From Microbacterium proteolyticum (GTDB lineage: Bacteria; Actinomycetota; Actinomycetes; Actinomycetales; Microbacteriaceae): DNA of 64,000 bases. A model generated the notes under the pieces. The model was given only the letters and a program-made list of their open reading frames with translations. It had not been told where the DNA came from and searched no databases. Made by a program: the position numbers and the translations under genes. The stretch is from positions 2,604,001 through 2,668,000 of the forward strand of contig NZ_JAUSZZ010000001.1 in NCBI RefSeq assembly GCF_030818075.1, given 5' to 3'. Shown here piece after piece: positions 9,813 through 18,429 of this stretch (position 1 is its first letter; every line of letters begins with the position of its first letter).

Positions 9813-10523
9813 ATGTGCGGTCGATTCGTCGTGGCCAACGTGGCATCCGAGCTCGTCGGGGTTCTGCGCGTCGATGTCGAGGCCGATGAGCTGCCTCCGC
9901 CGTCGTACAACATCGCCCCCACGTCGCAGGTGGGCATCGTGCTCGACTCGATCAAGAGCGAGCCGCCCGTGCGCCGGCTCGAGGTCGCGCGGTGGGGCCT
10001 GGTGCCGGGCTGGGCGAAGGACGTCAAGATCGGCGCGCGGGCGTTCAACGCGCGCTCCGAAGAGGTCGAAGACAAGCCGATGTTCCGCAACGCGCTGATC
10101 AAGCGGCGGGCCGTGATCCCGGCATCCGGGTACTACGAGTGGAAGACCACCGAGGCCGGCAAGACCCCGCACTACATCCACCCCGCCGATGGGTCGCCGC
10201 TGTTCTTCGCCGGCCTCTACGAGTGGTGGAAAGACCCTGCGCTCGCCGACGACGACCCCGCGCGGTGGGTGCTGAGCTGCACGATCCTCACGCGCGACTC
10301 GATCGGGCGGCTGGGGTCGATCCACGACCGCATGCCGCTGTTCATGGACCCCGATTTCGCCGATGCCTGGCTCGACCCGACCACCGAGAACGTCGGCGAC
10401 ATCCTCGACGCGGCGATCGACGCCGCGCCCGACGTCGCCGAGACACTCGACGACCACGTGGTGTCGCCCGCTGTCGGCAACGTACGCAACGACTCCCCCG
10501 ACCTCATCGACGAGGTCGGGTGA
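9813..10523 (+). CDS. SRAP (HMCES/YedK) abasic-site DNA-protein crosslink protein
   Basis: SOS-response-associated peptidase family, 236 residues. The protein must begin MCGRF because the catalytic Cys2, freed by removal of the initiator Met, forms a thiazolidine link to abasic sites in single-stranded DNA. This fixes the start at ATG 9813 rather than in-frame starts upstream. Other family residues are visible: the Asn of SYNIAPT, the Glu of SGYYEWK and the His of IHDRMPLF. The role is shielding ssDNA abasic sites at replication forks. It overlaps a putative alkylbase glycosylase gene by four bases (GTGA), suggesting a coupled DNA-repair operon. Confidence 0.93.
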   Translation: MCGRFVVANVASELVGVLRVDVEADELPPPSYNIAPTSQVGIVLDSIKSEPPVRRLEVARWGLVPGWAKDVKIGARAFNARSEEVEDKPMFRNALIKRRAVIPASGYYEWKTTEAGKTPHYIHPADGSPLFFAGLYEWWKDPALADDDPARWVLSCTILTRDSIGRLGSIHDRMPLFMDPDFADAWLDPTTENVGDILDAAIDAAPDVAETLDDHVVSPAVGNVRNDSPDLIDEVG

Positions 10524-11428
10524 CGACGCTGACCGCCGGCCGGACGCTGACGCGGGCGCAGTGGACGTTGGCGGCCGCTGTGCACGCGGAGCGCGCCGAC
10601 GCCCTCACTGCGGAGCATCGCGCCCGCGCGAGCCGCGCCGAGAAGCATCCGGTCGAGGACTTCCTCTTCACCTACTACTCCTACAAGCCCGCGATCCTGC
10701 GGAGGTGGCACCCCGGCCCCGGCGTCGTCCTGGAGCAGGCGGAGGAGCGCGTCGGCTGGCGGTGGTACCGCGCCGACGGCGATGACGTTCACGTGGATGC
10801 CGGGCGCTTCCGGACCGAGCGCGGTTCGCTGTACCGGGGGGTGCTGAACCTGCTGCGGGCCACGCTCGGGCGTCCGGCGCAGTTCGGCTGCTTCGGACTG
10901 CACGAGTGGGCGATGGCCTACCGCGCCGACGAGGTGCGCCATGCGGTGCCGCTGCGCCTCGGCCGGTCCGGCACCGACGCCGTCGTCGAGGCGCACGACC
11001 TCAAGTGCACGCACTTCGACGCGTTCCGGTTCTTCACACCCGAGGCCGTGCCCCGCAACCGGCGACCGCTCTCCCGCGACAGCCAGGTCGAGAACGAGCA
11101 GCCGGGGTGCCTGCACGCCGGCATGGATGTCTACAAGTGGGCGGTGAAGCTCGGGCCTCTGGTCCCCGGGCCGCTGCTGCTCGACGCGTTCGAACTCGCG
11201 CGAGACATCCGGACGCTCGACATGGAGGCGTCTCCGTACGATCTGTCGGCCTGGGGCTATCGCGCGGTCCCGATCGAGACCGCCGAGGGTAAAGCGGAAT
11301 ACGTCACCCGCCAGCGGGCGCTCAGCGAGCGCGGACAGGTGCTCCGTCGAGCCGTGGTCGACGCCGTCGCAACCGAGGACGACACGCCCGGCGCGGCTGA
11401 TTTTTCGCCCGCACGATTCGTGTTGTAA
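10520..11428 (+). CDS. Putative 3-methyladenine DNA glycosylase
   Basis: 302-residue protein of an actinobacterial family commonly annotated as 3-methyladenine DNA glycosylase. Family-typical stretches are HPVEDFLFTYYSYKPAILRR (about 40-60), FGCFGLHEWAMAYR (about 120) and GCLHAGMDVYKWAVKLGPL (about 195). No helix-hairpin-helix or other glycosylase active-site motif can be identified, so the activity is taken from the family name and is unproven. It starts at GTG 10520, overlapping the SRAP stop codon (GTGA), which supports a shared repair context. The stop lies 40 bases before tRNA-Ala. Confidence 0.72.
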   Translation: MTTLTAGRTLTRAQWTLAAAVHAERADALTAEHRARASRAEKHPVEDFLFTYYSYKPAILRRWHPGPGVVLEQAEERVGWRWYRADGDDVHVDAGRFRTERGSLYRGVLNLLRATLGRPAQFGCFGLHEWAMAYRADEVRHAVPLRLGRSGTDAVVEAHDLKCTHFDAFRFFTPEAVPRNRRPLSRDSQVENEQPGCLHAGMDVYKWAVKLGPLVPGPLLLDAFELARDIRTLDMEASPYDLSAWGYRAVPIETAEGKAEYVTRQRALSERGQVLRRAVVDAVATEDDTPGAADFSPARFVL

Positions 11429-11468
11429 GCTCATGGAGTTGCCTCAAACGGGGCAGACAAAAGAAAAC

Positions 11469-11541
11469 GGGCCTGTGGCGCAGCTGGTAGCGCACCTGCA
11501 TGGCATGCAGGGGGTCAGGGGTTCGAGTCCCCTCAGGTCCA
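11469..11541 (+). tRNA. tRNA-Ala (anticodon GGC)
   Basis: A 73-nt cloverleaf: acceptor GGGCCTG/CAGGTCC, D-arm GCGC/GCGC, anticodon stem CCTGC/GCAGG with loop ATGGCAT (anticodon GGC), and T-arm AGGGG/CCCCT with loop TTCGAGT. The discriminator is A. CCA is not encoded. Confidence 0.96.
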
Positions 11542-11550
11542 CCCAGAGAG

Positions 11551-11576
11551 AAAGCCTCCGCTTCGGCGGAGGCTTT
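11551..11576 (+). terminator. Intrinsic terminator after tRNA-Ala
   Basis: Perfect 11-bp stem (AAAGCCTCCGC / GCGGAGGCTTT) closed by a TTCG tetraloop, ten bases after the tRNA, followed by a weak T-rich run (CGTCGTTTCG). Confidence 0.85.
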
Positions 11577-11603
11577 CGTCGTTTCGAGATCGCGGCGGTC
11601 CCG

Positions 11604-11647
11604 GTCCCTTCGCCGGGCTCCCGGTCCCTTCGACAGGCTCAGGGACC
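11604..11647. repeat. Dispersed 25-bp palindrome, one full and one partial copy
   Basis: The full copy (11623-11647) has arms GGTCCCT and AGGGACC around TCGACAGGCTC. A broken copy, GGTCCCTTCGCCGGGCT, starts near 11603. It belongs to the same family as the copies at 27357, in ileS, in the ileS leader and at 51514. Confidence 0.85.
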
Positions 11648-11758
11648 TCACGGCGCGCCGCGTCAGGGCTCCCGGCGCACCGAGAGGTCGAGCCGCCGGG
11701 GCGTTCGACGCCGCGCGGGCGTGGGTGACATGGCATCCCTCCCCCGTCATGCCCGAAG

Positions 11759-11795
11759 GCGCGGACGCCCCTCGACGCTAGAGGGACGTCCGCGC
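11759..11795 (-). terminator. Terminator of the MHS transporter gene
   Basis: A 15-bp stem with one mismatch (GCGCGGACGCCCCTC / GAGGGACGTCCGCGC) and a 7-nt loop, starting nine bases past the transporter stop on the minus strand. Confidence 0.7.
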
Positions 11796-11803
11796 GGGCG
11801 GGG

Positions 11804-13168
11804 TCAGCGCGAGGCGACCGGCACGCGGGTCTTCGCGCTCTGCGCCTCGCGCATGACGAGTTCGTCGTCGAGCCAGTTCGGCGCCTTGTTGCGCAGGGCG
11901 AAGATGTACACGGCGAGCGAGGCCGCGATGATCACGGTCACGTAGACGATGAACAGCGGCACCTGTTCGGCGCTCTGCGCGCCGGCGTACAGCAGGGGCG
12001 CCGTGCCGCCGAAGAGGGAGTTCGCGAGCGCGTAGCCGAGGCCCACACCGAGAGCGCGCACGTGCGTCGGGAACAGCTGCGCCTTCACGAGCGCGTTGAT
12101 GGAGGTGTACCCGGTCAGGATGACGAAACCGCCCAGCAGGATGGCGAAGGCCGCGAACTCGTTCGTCTGCTGCGGCAGCATCGTGATGAGGAACCACGTG
12201 TACAGCACGCCGCCGACCCCGAAGAACACCAGCAGGGTCTTGCGCCCGACCTTGTCGCTGAGCCAGCCGCCCAGGGGCTGCATGAGCATGAGCGCCGTGA
12301 GCGCGATCAGGTTGATGACGGTGCCGGTGACGACGTCGCCGCCCGAGAAGGCCGTCTTGACGATGTTCGGACCGGTGACGGAGTAGGTGTAGAACGCCAC
12401 CGTGCCACCCGCCGTGACGGCGAAGCACAGCAGCAGCGGACGCCAGTTGTTCACGAACAGGTCGCGCAGCGAGCCGGAGTCCTTCGAACGGCCCGATTTC
12501 GTCTCGTCGATCACGCTCATCTCAAGCGACTCGTCCATGGTGCGTCGCATCCAGAACACGGCGACCGCGGCGACGCCGCCGATGGCGAAGGCGACGCGCC
12601 AGCCCCACGACGTGATCGCCTCTTCGGGCAGCGTGAGAACCATGATCAGCAGCGTCGTCTGCGCCAGGACGTGGCCACCGACGAGGGTGACGTAGTGGAA
12701 CGACGACAGGAAGCCGCGGCGACCCGGCATGGCCGCCTCCGACATGTACGTGGCGCTGGTGCCGTACTCGCCGCCGGTGGCGAATCCCTGCAGGAGACGG
12801 GCGAAGACGAGGATGACGACGGCCCCGGCGCCGATCATCTGCGCCGTGGGCGCGAAGGCGATGATCAGGGAGCACAGCGCCATGAGCGAGACCGAGACGG
12901 TCAGAGACAGACGGCGACCGTGGCGATCCGCGAAACGCCCGAAGAACCACGAGCCGATGGGGCGCATGAGGAAGGTGACTGCGAAGATCGCCCACACGTA
13001 GATGGTCGAATTCTTGTCGTCGGCGCTGAAGAACTGCGACTCGAAGTAGACCGCGAAGACGGAGTAGACGTAGACGTCGTACCACTCGACGAGGTTGCCC
13101 GCCGAGCCCTTCAGCGTGTTCGAGATCGATCGCCGCATGCTCGTGGGGATCGTTGTCGTCGTTGACAT
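11804..13168 (-). CDS. MFS transporter of the metabolite:H+ symporter (MHS) family
   Basis: Inner-membrane secondary transporter of 454 residues with about 12 hydrophobic helices. The N-terminal SAGNLVEWYDVYVYSVFAVYF and the loop FGRFADRHGRRLSLT are diagnostic of the MHS family, which imports carboxylates such as 2-oxoglutarate, citrate or dicarboxylates and also osmolytes. The substrate is not readable from the sequence. Two adjacent ATG codons (13171 and 13168) could start it; 13168 gives better spacing to GGAA. It is divergent from a response regulator / histidine kinase / TAXI operon with a tandem CCTTACAT site between them, so it is a plausible regulatory target. Confidence 0.85.
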   Translation of the reverse strand: MSTTTTIPTSMRRSISNTLKGSAGNLVEWYDVYVYSVFAVYFESQFFSADDKNSTIYVWAIFAVTFLMRPIGSWFFGRFADRHGRRLSLTVSVSLMALCSLIIAFAPTAQMIGAGAVVILVFARLLQGFATGGEYGTSATYMSEAAMPGRRGFLSSFHYVTLVGGHVLAQTTLLIMVLTLPEEAITSWGWRVAFAIGGVAAVAVFWMRRTMDESLEMSVIDETKSGRSKDSGSLRDLFVNNWRPLLLCFAVTAGGTVAFYTYSVTGPNIVKTAFSGGDVVTGTVINLIALTALMLMQPLGGWLSDKVGRKTLLVFFGVGGVLYTWFLITMLPQQTNEFAAFAILLGGFVILTGYTSINALVKAQLFPTHVRALGVGLGYALANSLFGGTAPLLYAGAQSAEQVPLFIVYVTVIIAASLAVYIFALRNKAPNWLDDELVMREAQSAKTRVPVASR

Positions 13169-13283
13169 CATGATTCCGATCTGTCGAAGAAGTGTCGTGG
13201 TCTGCACCGCTGCCGCTTCGCATCCCGGCGGCATCGCGGGGTCGGTGTCATCCTGCCCCGCATCCGCCCCGACCCGGCGCGAT

Positions 13284-13302
13284 CCTTACATCCGCCTTAC
13301 AT
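13284..13302. promoter_or_regulatory. Tandem CCTTACAT repeat, likely response-regulator operator
   Basis: CCTTACAT occurs at 13284-13291 and again at 13295-13302, exactly 11 bp apart. One-turn direct repeats are the usual DNA target of OmpR/PhoB-family regulators. The site lies between the divergent MHS gene and the response-regulator gene. The binding protein is inferred. Confidence 0.5.
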
Positions 13303-13343
13303 TGCCCTCCGTCTCGTCCTCGGACGCGGGAGGAACGGATGCC

Positions 13344-13349
13344 TACGAT
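13344..13349 (+). promoter_or_regulatory. -10 box of the response-regulator operon
   Basis: TACGAT with six bases to the ATG at 13356. It lies 41 bp downstream of the tandem CCTTACAT site. Confidence 0.45.
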
Positions 13350-13355
13350 GAACTC

Positions 13356-14012
13356 ATGCACGTACTCGTGGCCGAGGACGACGGCTCCGTCGCCGGCGCT
13401 CTCGTCTCGGCGCTCCAGCGCGCCGGACACGCGTGCACCCGCGTCGCCCGCGGCAGCGACGTCCTGCTGCGACACCACGACGCGCAGGTGGTGCTGCTCG
13501 ACCTCGGACTGGAAGACATGGACGGTCTCGACGCCCTGCGGCAGCTGCGGGCGGTGAGTCAGGTTCCGGTGATCGTCGTCACGGCCCGCGGGGACGAACG
13601 CTCCACTGTGCGCGCACTGTCGCTCGGCGCCGACGACTACCTCGTCAAGCCGGTCCGCCTGCATGAGCTGCTGGCGCGCCTGCTCGCGGTCACCCGGCGG
13701 TACACCCCACCGGAGCACCGCACACGACTGCACGTGGGGTCCCTCGACATCGACCTCGATGCCCGACGCGTCCGGGCGGTCGACCGTGAGGTGGCGCTCA
13801 CGCCGAACGAGTTCGGCATCCTGTTCTCGCTCGCTCGGCGCGCGGGGCAGATCGTCAGCCGTCAGCAGGTGCTCGACGAGGTGTGGGGCGATGCGTACGC
13901 GACCTCGTCGCGCTCGTTCGACGTGCATCTGGGACAGCTCCGTCAGAAGCTGCCCGAGGTGACGATCACGACGGTCCGCGGCGTCGGCTATCGACTCGAG
14001 GATGCCGGGTGA
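13356..14012 (+). CDS. OmpR/PhoB-family response regulator
   Basis: DNA-binding response regulator, 218 residues. The receiver domain (1-115) has the acidic pair E7-D8/D9, phospho-acceptor Asp49 (VVLLDLGLEDMDG), a switch Thr (VVTARGD) and Lys98 (DDYLVKPV). A winged-helix DNA-binding domain (about 125-218) ends TVRGVGYRLEDAG. The start at 13356 matches the canonical MHVLVAEDD opening and follows a -10 box by six bases. It overlaps the kinase gene by four bases (GTGA). Neighbours suggest control of carboxylate transport, as in TctDE-type systems, but the signal is unknown. Confidence 0.93.
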   Translation: MHVLVAEDDGSVAGALVSALQRAGHACTRVARGSDVLLRHHDAQVVLLDLGLEDMDGLDALRQLRAVSQVPVIVVTARGDERSTVRALSLGADDYLVKPVRLHELLARLLAVTRRYTPPEHRTRLHVGSLDIDLDARRVRAVDREVALTPNEFGILFSLARRAGQIVSRQQVLDEVWGDAYATSSRSFDVHLGQLRQKLPEVTITTVRGVGYRLEDAG

Positions 14013-15397
14013 GACTCCGCGTCCTGCTCCCTCTCCTCGTCTTCGGCTTGATCGCGGTGATCGCGGTGCTCATCCCCGCCGCGCAGTCGATCGCCGACTC
14101 CCGGACGCAGCAGATCGCCCTTCAACGCACCGCGGCGCTCGATCACGTGGTGCAGCGTGCGAGAACCGCCCTCGTGCAGGATGATGGCGACGGGCTGCAG
14201 GGATACGTGGAACGCTTCCACGCGGTCTACGGCGAGTCGGTGCTCGTGCTCGACGCGGACGGGGATGCCGTGGCGTCCGCCGGCGACCTCTTGCGCGACG
14301 CGCGCGTCGACGAGCTCGTCACCGCGGCCTCCCGCGCCCTGCCGCAGCTCTCGCTCCCTCGCGTCTCGCCATGGGGACCGAGCACCTCCCTGGTGGCCGT
14401 TCCTGTGATCGCCGCGGGCGACCTGTCGGCGGGCGTGGTCGTGCTCGCCGTCGACCTGCGCGACGGACAGGCGGACGTGTCCCGCGCGTGGGCGGTGATC
14501 GTGATGGTCGGGGTGCTGCTGTTGAGTGCGCTGATGGCGGCGTCTGTGCTGTGGACGCGCTGGATCCTCCGCCCGGTGCGCGCGCTCGACGCCGCCGTCG
14601 CCGACGTCACCGCCCACCGCGACCCCCCACCGCTGCGCCCCTCGGGACCGCCGGAGCTGCGGCATCTGAGCCGCGCGTTCGTCGCCATGGCGGACGAGGT
14701 CGAGACGAGTCTGGAGCAGCAGCGCGGCTTCGTCGCCGACGCCTCGCATCAGCTGCGCACGCCGCTCGCGGCGATCCGGCTGCGCGTGGATGCTCTGGCG
14801 CGCGACGGAGAGACCGCCGACGATCTCGCCGCGGTCGACGACGACCTCGACCGTCTGGAGTACACCGTGAATCGGATGCTGACCCTCGCGAACGCGGAGC
14901 ACCGTGCGTCGGCGCAGTCGCAGGGTCGCGACGACGCCCGCGACGAGGGCGCTCCGCGGGAGTGCACGGTCACCGCGGCCGAGCTCGCGGCGCGTCACCA
15001 GGACCGTCTGCGGTCCGCCGGGCAGACCCTCGTGGCCGTGCCGGGCGCAGCCGTGACGATCCCCTGCGGGCGCGCCGACCTCGACGAGATGGTGGATGTG
15101 CTGCTCGACAATGCGGCCAAGTACGCCGGCCCCGCGGCGGAGGTGCGTGTGACCCTCGCGCAGGATGCCACCGGCATCCGGCTCCTGGTCGAAGACTCCG
15201 GGACGCGATTGACGGACAGAGACCTCGCCCACATGGGCACCCGCTTCTGGCGTGCCGGCCGCGAGGCGACGCCCTCCGGGACGGGGCTCGGCCTTGCGAT
15301 CGTCGCGCAGCTGATGCGCGCCGCGGGCGGGCGGCTCGACCTCGCACGCTCTGCTCTCGGCGGACTCGCGGCCCGACTGGTGTGGGAGCGACCGTGA
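14009..15397 (+). CDS. Sensor histidine kinase
   Basis: Membrane histidine kinase of 462 residues, cognate to the preceding regulator. TM1 covers about 4-25 and TM2 about 161-184, enclosing an extracytoplasmic sensor domain of about 135 residues. A HAMP linker follows, then the HisKA box DASHQLRTPLAAIRLRV with phospho-acceptor His247 and an HATPase domain with N box (LLDNAAKYA), a G1-like segment and GTGLGLAIV. The GTG start at 14009 overlaps the regulator's stop. The gene in turn overlaps the TAXI lipoprotein gene by four bases, so all three are probably made in linked amounts. Confidence 0.93.
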   Translation: MRLRVLLPLLVFGLIAVIAVLIPAAQSIADSRTQQIALQRTAALDHVVQRARTALVQDDGDGLQGYVERFHAVYGESVLVLDADGDAVASAGDLLRDARVDELVTAASRALPQLSLPRVSPWGPSTSLVAVPVIAAGDLSAGVVVLAVDLRDGQADVSRAWAVIVMVGVLLLSALMAASVLWTRWILRPVRALDAAVADVTAHRDPPPLRPSGPPELRHLSRAFVAMADEVETSLEQQRGFVADASHQLRTPLAAIRLRVDALARDGETADDLAAVDDDLDRLEYTVNRMLTLANAEHRASAQSQGRDDARDEGAPRECTVTAAELAARHQDRLRSAGQTLVAVPGAAVTIPCGRADLDEMVDVLLDNAAKYAGPAAEVRVTLAQDATGIRLLVEDSGTRLTDRDLAHMGTRFWRAGREATPSGTGLGLAIVAQLMRAAGGRLDLARSALGGLAARLVWERP

Positions 15398-16329
15398 CGT
15401 CGCTCACTCGGCGCGGGTTCCTCTGGGCGGGCATGGCCGCGGGAGCGCTCGGTCTCGCCGGCTGCTCCCCCGCTCCGCCTCGCAGGCTGATCCTCGGGTG
15501 CGGCGAGCCCGGCGGCAGCTATCTGCAGTTCGGCGAGCTGCTCAGCTCGGTGGCCCGCGATGCTGGCGGGGTCGAGATCACCGCCCTCGCGACCGAGGGC
15601 AGCGTCGAGAACATCGCTCTCCTCGGCGCCGGGAGGGTCGACCTCGCGCTCTCGCTCGCCGACTCCGCCGCGGTGGCGGCGACGCGCGACGACCTCGTCG
15701 CCATCGGACGGGTGTATCAGAACTACCTGCAGTGCATCGTGCGCTCGGCCAGCGGTCTCACCTCGCTGGCCGACCTGGCGGGGCGAGTCGTCTCGCTGGG
15801 CGCGCCCGGATCGGGGGCTGCGGCCACGGCGAGTCGGCTTCTGGATGCCGGGGGCCTGTCGACTGCAGCGACACCTCCGGTCACGATCGAACGGACATTC
15901 CGCGAGGCGGTCGTCGAGCTGGAGCAGGGCCGCATCGACGCGGTGTTCTGGTCGGGAGGGATCCCCACGCCCCAGATCGCGGAGCTCGCCGCCCGGACCT
16001 CGATCAGGGTCCTCGACACCACGTCGGCCCTCCCCGAGCTGCTGACGGGCTACCCCGGCGCGTACGCGGCCACCACCATCCCGGCGGGGGTGTACGGCGC
16101 CGACTCCCCCGTTCCCGCCATCGGAGTCGCCAACCTGCTCCTGGCGTCCTCCGATCTCGACGACGACCTCGCGCGGCGCCTGGTGGACGTGCTCATCGAT
16201 GACGCCGCCCGTCTCGTGCCGGCCGGCTCCCTCGGCATCCAGTACCTGACCCCGGCGAGTCTGATCGACACGGTTCCCGTGCCGCTGCACCCGGCCGCCG
16301 AGCGGCGCTACCGCGAGCGCTACGGCTGA
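15394..16329 (+). CDS. TAXI-family solute-binding lipoprotein
   Basis: 311-residue extracytoplasmic binding protein of the TAXI (TRAP-associated) family. It begins with a twin-arginine-like signal (TRRGFLWAGMAAGALG) ending in lipobox LAGC, so Cys24 is probably lipidated. The mature part has the TAXI features CGEPGGSYLQFGELL, a VENIALLGAGRVDLALSLAD strand-turn and a late SVPAIGVANLLLASS-like segment. No TRAP membrane subunits are encoded nearby. Instead the gene overlaps a histidine kinase gene and faces an MHS transporter. This suggests it presents ligand to the kinase rather than feeding a TRAP permease; that role is inference. Confidence 0.87.
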   Translation: MTSLTRRGFLWAGMAAGALGLAGCSPAPPRRLILGCGEPGGSYLQFGELLSSVARDAGGVEITALATEGSVENIALLGAGRVDLALSLADSAAVAATRDDLVAIGRVYQNYLQCIVRSASGLTSLADLAGRVVSLGAPGSGAAATASRLLDAGGLSTAATPPVTIERTFREAVVELEQGRIDAVFWSGGIPTPQIAELAARTSIRVLDTTSALPELLTGYPGAYAATTIPAGVYGADSPVPAIGVANLLLASSDLDDDLARRLVDVLIDDAARLVPAGSLGIQYLTPASLIDTVPVPLHPAAERRYRERYG

Positions 16330-16351
16330 CGACCTCGCCGGGAGACGGCGA

Positions 16352-16380
16352 ACGCCCCCGGCCGACAAGGCCGAGGGCGT
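16352..16380. terminator. Bidirectional terminator between TAXI gene and rsfS
   Basis: A 12-bp stem with one mismatch (ACGCCCCCGGCC / GGCCGAGGGCGT) and a 5-nt loop, between two converging genes. Confidence 0.7.
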
Positions 16381-16393
16381 ACGAGACGGACGA

Positions 16394-16771
16394 TCAGTCG
16401 GTCGTCGCGGGCGTGGGGATCTCCAGCGGAACGACGGGGCAGTCCTTCCACAGGCGCTCCAGACCGTAGTAGACGCGCTCCTCCTCGTGGAACACGTGGA
16501 CGACGAGGTCGCCGAAGTCGAGGAGCACCCACCGGGACTCCTGTCGCCCCTCGCGCCGCAGGCGCTTGTGACCCGCCTCGAGCAGCTTCTCCTCGACTTC
16601 GTCGGCGATCGCGGCGACGTTGCGTTCGTTGCGACCCGTGACGAGGAGGAACACGTCGACGAGAGGGAGGGGCTCCGACACATCGAGGGCGATGAGATCG
16701 TCGCCACCCTTGGCGTCGGCGGCGAGAGCGGCGATCTGCGCCATCTCTTTGCCGTTGGTGCTGGTGGTCAT
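16394..16771 (-). CDS. rsfS: Ribosome silencing factor RsfS
   Basis: 125-residue RsfS/Iojap protein that binds ribosomal protein L14 on the 50S subunit and blocks subunit joining under starvation. Typical segments are DVSEPLPLVDVFLLVTGRNERNVAAIADEVE and WVLLDFGDLVVHVFHEEERVYYGLERLW. The ATG at 16771 overlaps the stop of the upstream membrane-protein gene (ATGA); MAQIAALAADAK at residue 10 is an alternative start. It is the last gene of the proB-proA-nadD-rsfS stretch, the usual actinobacterial order, and ends just before a bidirectional terminator. Confidence 0.95.
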   Translation of the reverse strand: MTTSTNGKEMAQIAALAADAKGGDDLIALDVSEPLPLVDVFLLVTGRNERNVAAIADEVEEKLLEAGHKRLRREGRQESRWVLLDFGDLVVHVFHEEERVYYGLERLWKDCPVVPLEIPTPATTD

Positions 16772-17826
16772 CGGAAAACTCCTGTCGTGAAGGCGAGGCC
16801 GAGGGTCACGGCCACCCCCAACGCGAGAACGCCCGTGGTGATGATGAGGGCGATGAGGAGCTTGCTCCCCTTCTCGGGTGCCGGGGGGCGGATGATCTCG
16901 CCGGGTTGCTTGACGGTGCTGATCGCGGCGCTCGCGGCGATCGGTGTGGGCGACGAAGCAGCGGGAAGCTCTCCGTCGAGGAGGACCGCGTCGACATCGC
17001 GGCCATCGGTGGTACCGGGGGCGTGACCGACCGAGCCGAGGCCGGCCGGCAGATCGAAGGTACCCGTGATCATGATCTCGCCGGTGGCGTTGACGGGACC
17101 CACCAGGGGGGCGCCCGTGGGGGTCTGCGAGAGGATGAGGGAGTTGGGCGTCGTGACCGCTCCCGTCGCGCCGGTGTTGCGCGCGAGCAGCTGATCGAAC
17201 GACGGCGGGAGCGCGACGCCGGGAGTGGGACCGTCGAGCAGCTCGGAGCCGAGGGCGGGATTGACCACCGACGGGGCGGGCGCCTCGGTCGGCGGGTTCT
17301 CCTCGGCGGCCGCGGGGCGGAAGATGGCCGGCTGCACGTCGTCGTCGACGGGTGCCGCCGAGCCGCTGCGGGGCTGCGCGACGTCGAGGTCGGGGCTGAT
17401 GACCGGAACCGACGCCGTCCGGATCTTCTCCTGCGCGCGCACCTGCCGGCGCGTGAGGCCGGCGACACCGAGGTCGGGGGCGGCGTCGCCGTAGGAGCTG
17501 GCGGCGGCGGGCGACGAGGTCGTCCGATCCTCCTCGGCCGGACGCTCCTCCGCCGCCGGGGCGGCCTGCTCATCGGCGGGCGCGGGGGCGACCGGGGCCG
17601 GGAACTCCTCCGCGGGCGCGTTCTCCTCCGCGGCGGCCGGCAGCGCCTCGATGAGCGCGGGGGCCTGCGACTCGGACGAGGCGGAGACCTCGGCTTCCGG
17701 CGCCGGGGCCGTGGCATCCGGTGTCTCGATCTGCGGCGTGATGATCGGCGTGGCGCCGGTCTGACGCAGCTCGCGCAACTGACGGCGGGTCAGCGGGGGC
17801 GTCGCGGGGGTGTCGGACGTGCTCAT
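16768..17826 (-). CDS. Uncharacterised Pro/Ala-rich single-pass membrane protein
   Basis: 352 residues, with no enzyme domain recognised. It carries two similar short motifs, [20 protein letters not shown] (from 12) and [12 protein letters not shown] with a following VPVISP (from 124). These are separated and followed by long acidic Pro/Ala/Glu-rich disordered stretches. A single hydrophobic helix near the C-terminus (about 325-348) would leave the bulk of the chain on one side of the membrane. Both ends overlap neighbours by ATGA (nadD upstream, rsfS downstream), so it is translated in step with them. The duplicated LTRRQ(L/V)R motif may be a docking or nucleic-acid-binding element; this is speculation. 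Confidence 0.8.
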   Translation of the reverse strand: MSTSDTPATPPLTRRQLRELRQTGATPIITPQIETPDATAPAPEAEVSASSESQAPALIEALPAAAEENAPAEEFPAPVAPAPADEQAAPAAEERPAEEDRTTSSPAAASSYGDAAPDLGVAGLTRRQVRAQEKIRTASVPVISPDLDVAQPRSGSAAPVDDDVQPAIFRPAAAEENPPTEAPAPSVVNPALGSELLDGPTPGVALPPSFDQLLARNTGATGAVTTPNSLILSQTPTGAPLVGPVNATGEIMITGTFDLPAGLGSVGHAPGTTDGRDVDAVLLDGELPAASSPTPIAASAAISTVKQPGEIIRPPAPEKGSKLLIALIITTGVLALGVAVTLGLAFTTGVFR

Positions 17827-18419
17827 GCTGTGCTCCGGTAGAGATGGTGCTTCGCGATGTACTGCACGACGCCGTCGGGCACGAGGTACCACACCGGGTG
17901 TCCTCGGCGCACGCGGGCGCGGCAGTCTGTGGACGAGATCGACAGGGCGGGGATCTCCAGTTGACTCACGTTCTCGGACGGGAGTCCTTCGGTGTTCAAG
18001 ACGTGGCCGGGACGCGAGACGGCGACGAAGTGCGCCAGATCCCACAGCTGCTGATGGTTGCGCCAGCTGAGGATCTGCGCGACCGCGTCGGCCCCGGTGA
18101 TGAAGAACAGCTCGGCGCCCGGGCGCTGCTGCTGCAGATCGCGCAGCGTGTCGATCGTGTAGGTCGGGCCCTCGCGGTCGATGTCGACCCGACTGACGGT
18201 GAACTGCGGATTGGATGCCGTGGCGATCACCGTCATGAGATAGCGGTGCTCGCTCTCGGTGACGTCGTCTTTCTGCCACGGTCGACCCGTGGGAACGAAG
18301 ACGACCTCGTCGAGGTCGAACGACTGAGCGACTTCGGACGCGGCGACCAGGTGACCGTGATGGATGGGATCGAACGTCCCACCCATGACCCCGATACGAG
18401 GGGCGCGCGTCACCGACAT
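17823..18419 (-). CDS. nadD: Nicotinate-nucleotide adenylyltransferase
   Basis: Transfers AMP to nicotinate mononucleotide, the penultimate step of NAD synthesis. The 198-residue protein has the nucleotidyltransferase signature [15 protein letters not shown] at about 14-28 and the late [13 protein letters not shown] (SSTxxR-type) motif. ATG 18419 starts the conserved region directly after a short [10 protein letters not shown] leader. The stop overlaps the next gene (ATGA). Order proA - small membrane protein - nadD - rsfS is typical of the family. Confidence 0.96.
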   Translation of the reverse strand: MSVTRAPRIGVMGGTFDPIHHGHLVAASEVAQSFDLDEVVFVPTGRPWQKDDVTESEHRYLMTVIATASNPQFTVSRVDIDREGPTYTIDTLRDLQQQRPGAELFFITGADAVAQILSWRNHQQLWDLAHFVAVSRPGHVLNTEGLPSENVSQLEIPALSISSTDCRARVRRGHPVWYLVPDGVVQYIAKHHLYRSTA

Positions 18420-18429
18420 ACGGTCGGCC

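Noticed and set aside
11500..11781. Plus-strand open frame across tRNA-Ala and its terminator
   Set aside because: It translates a tRNA, a hairpin and dispersed palindromes.
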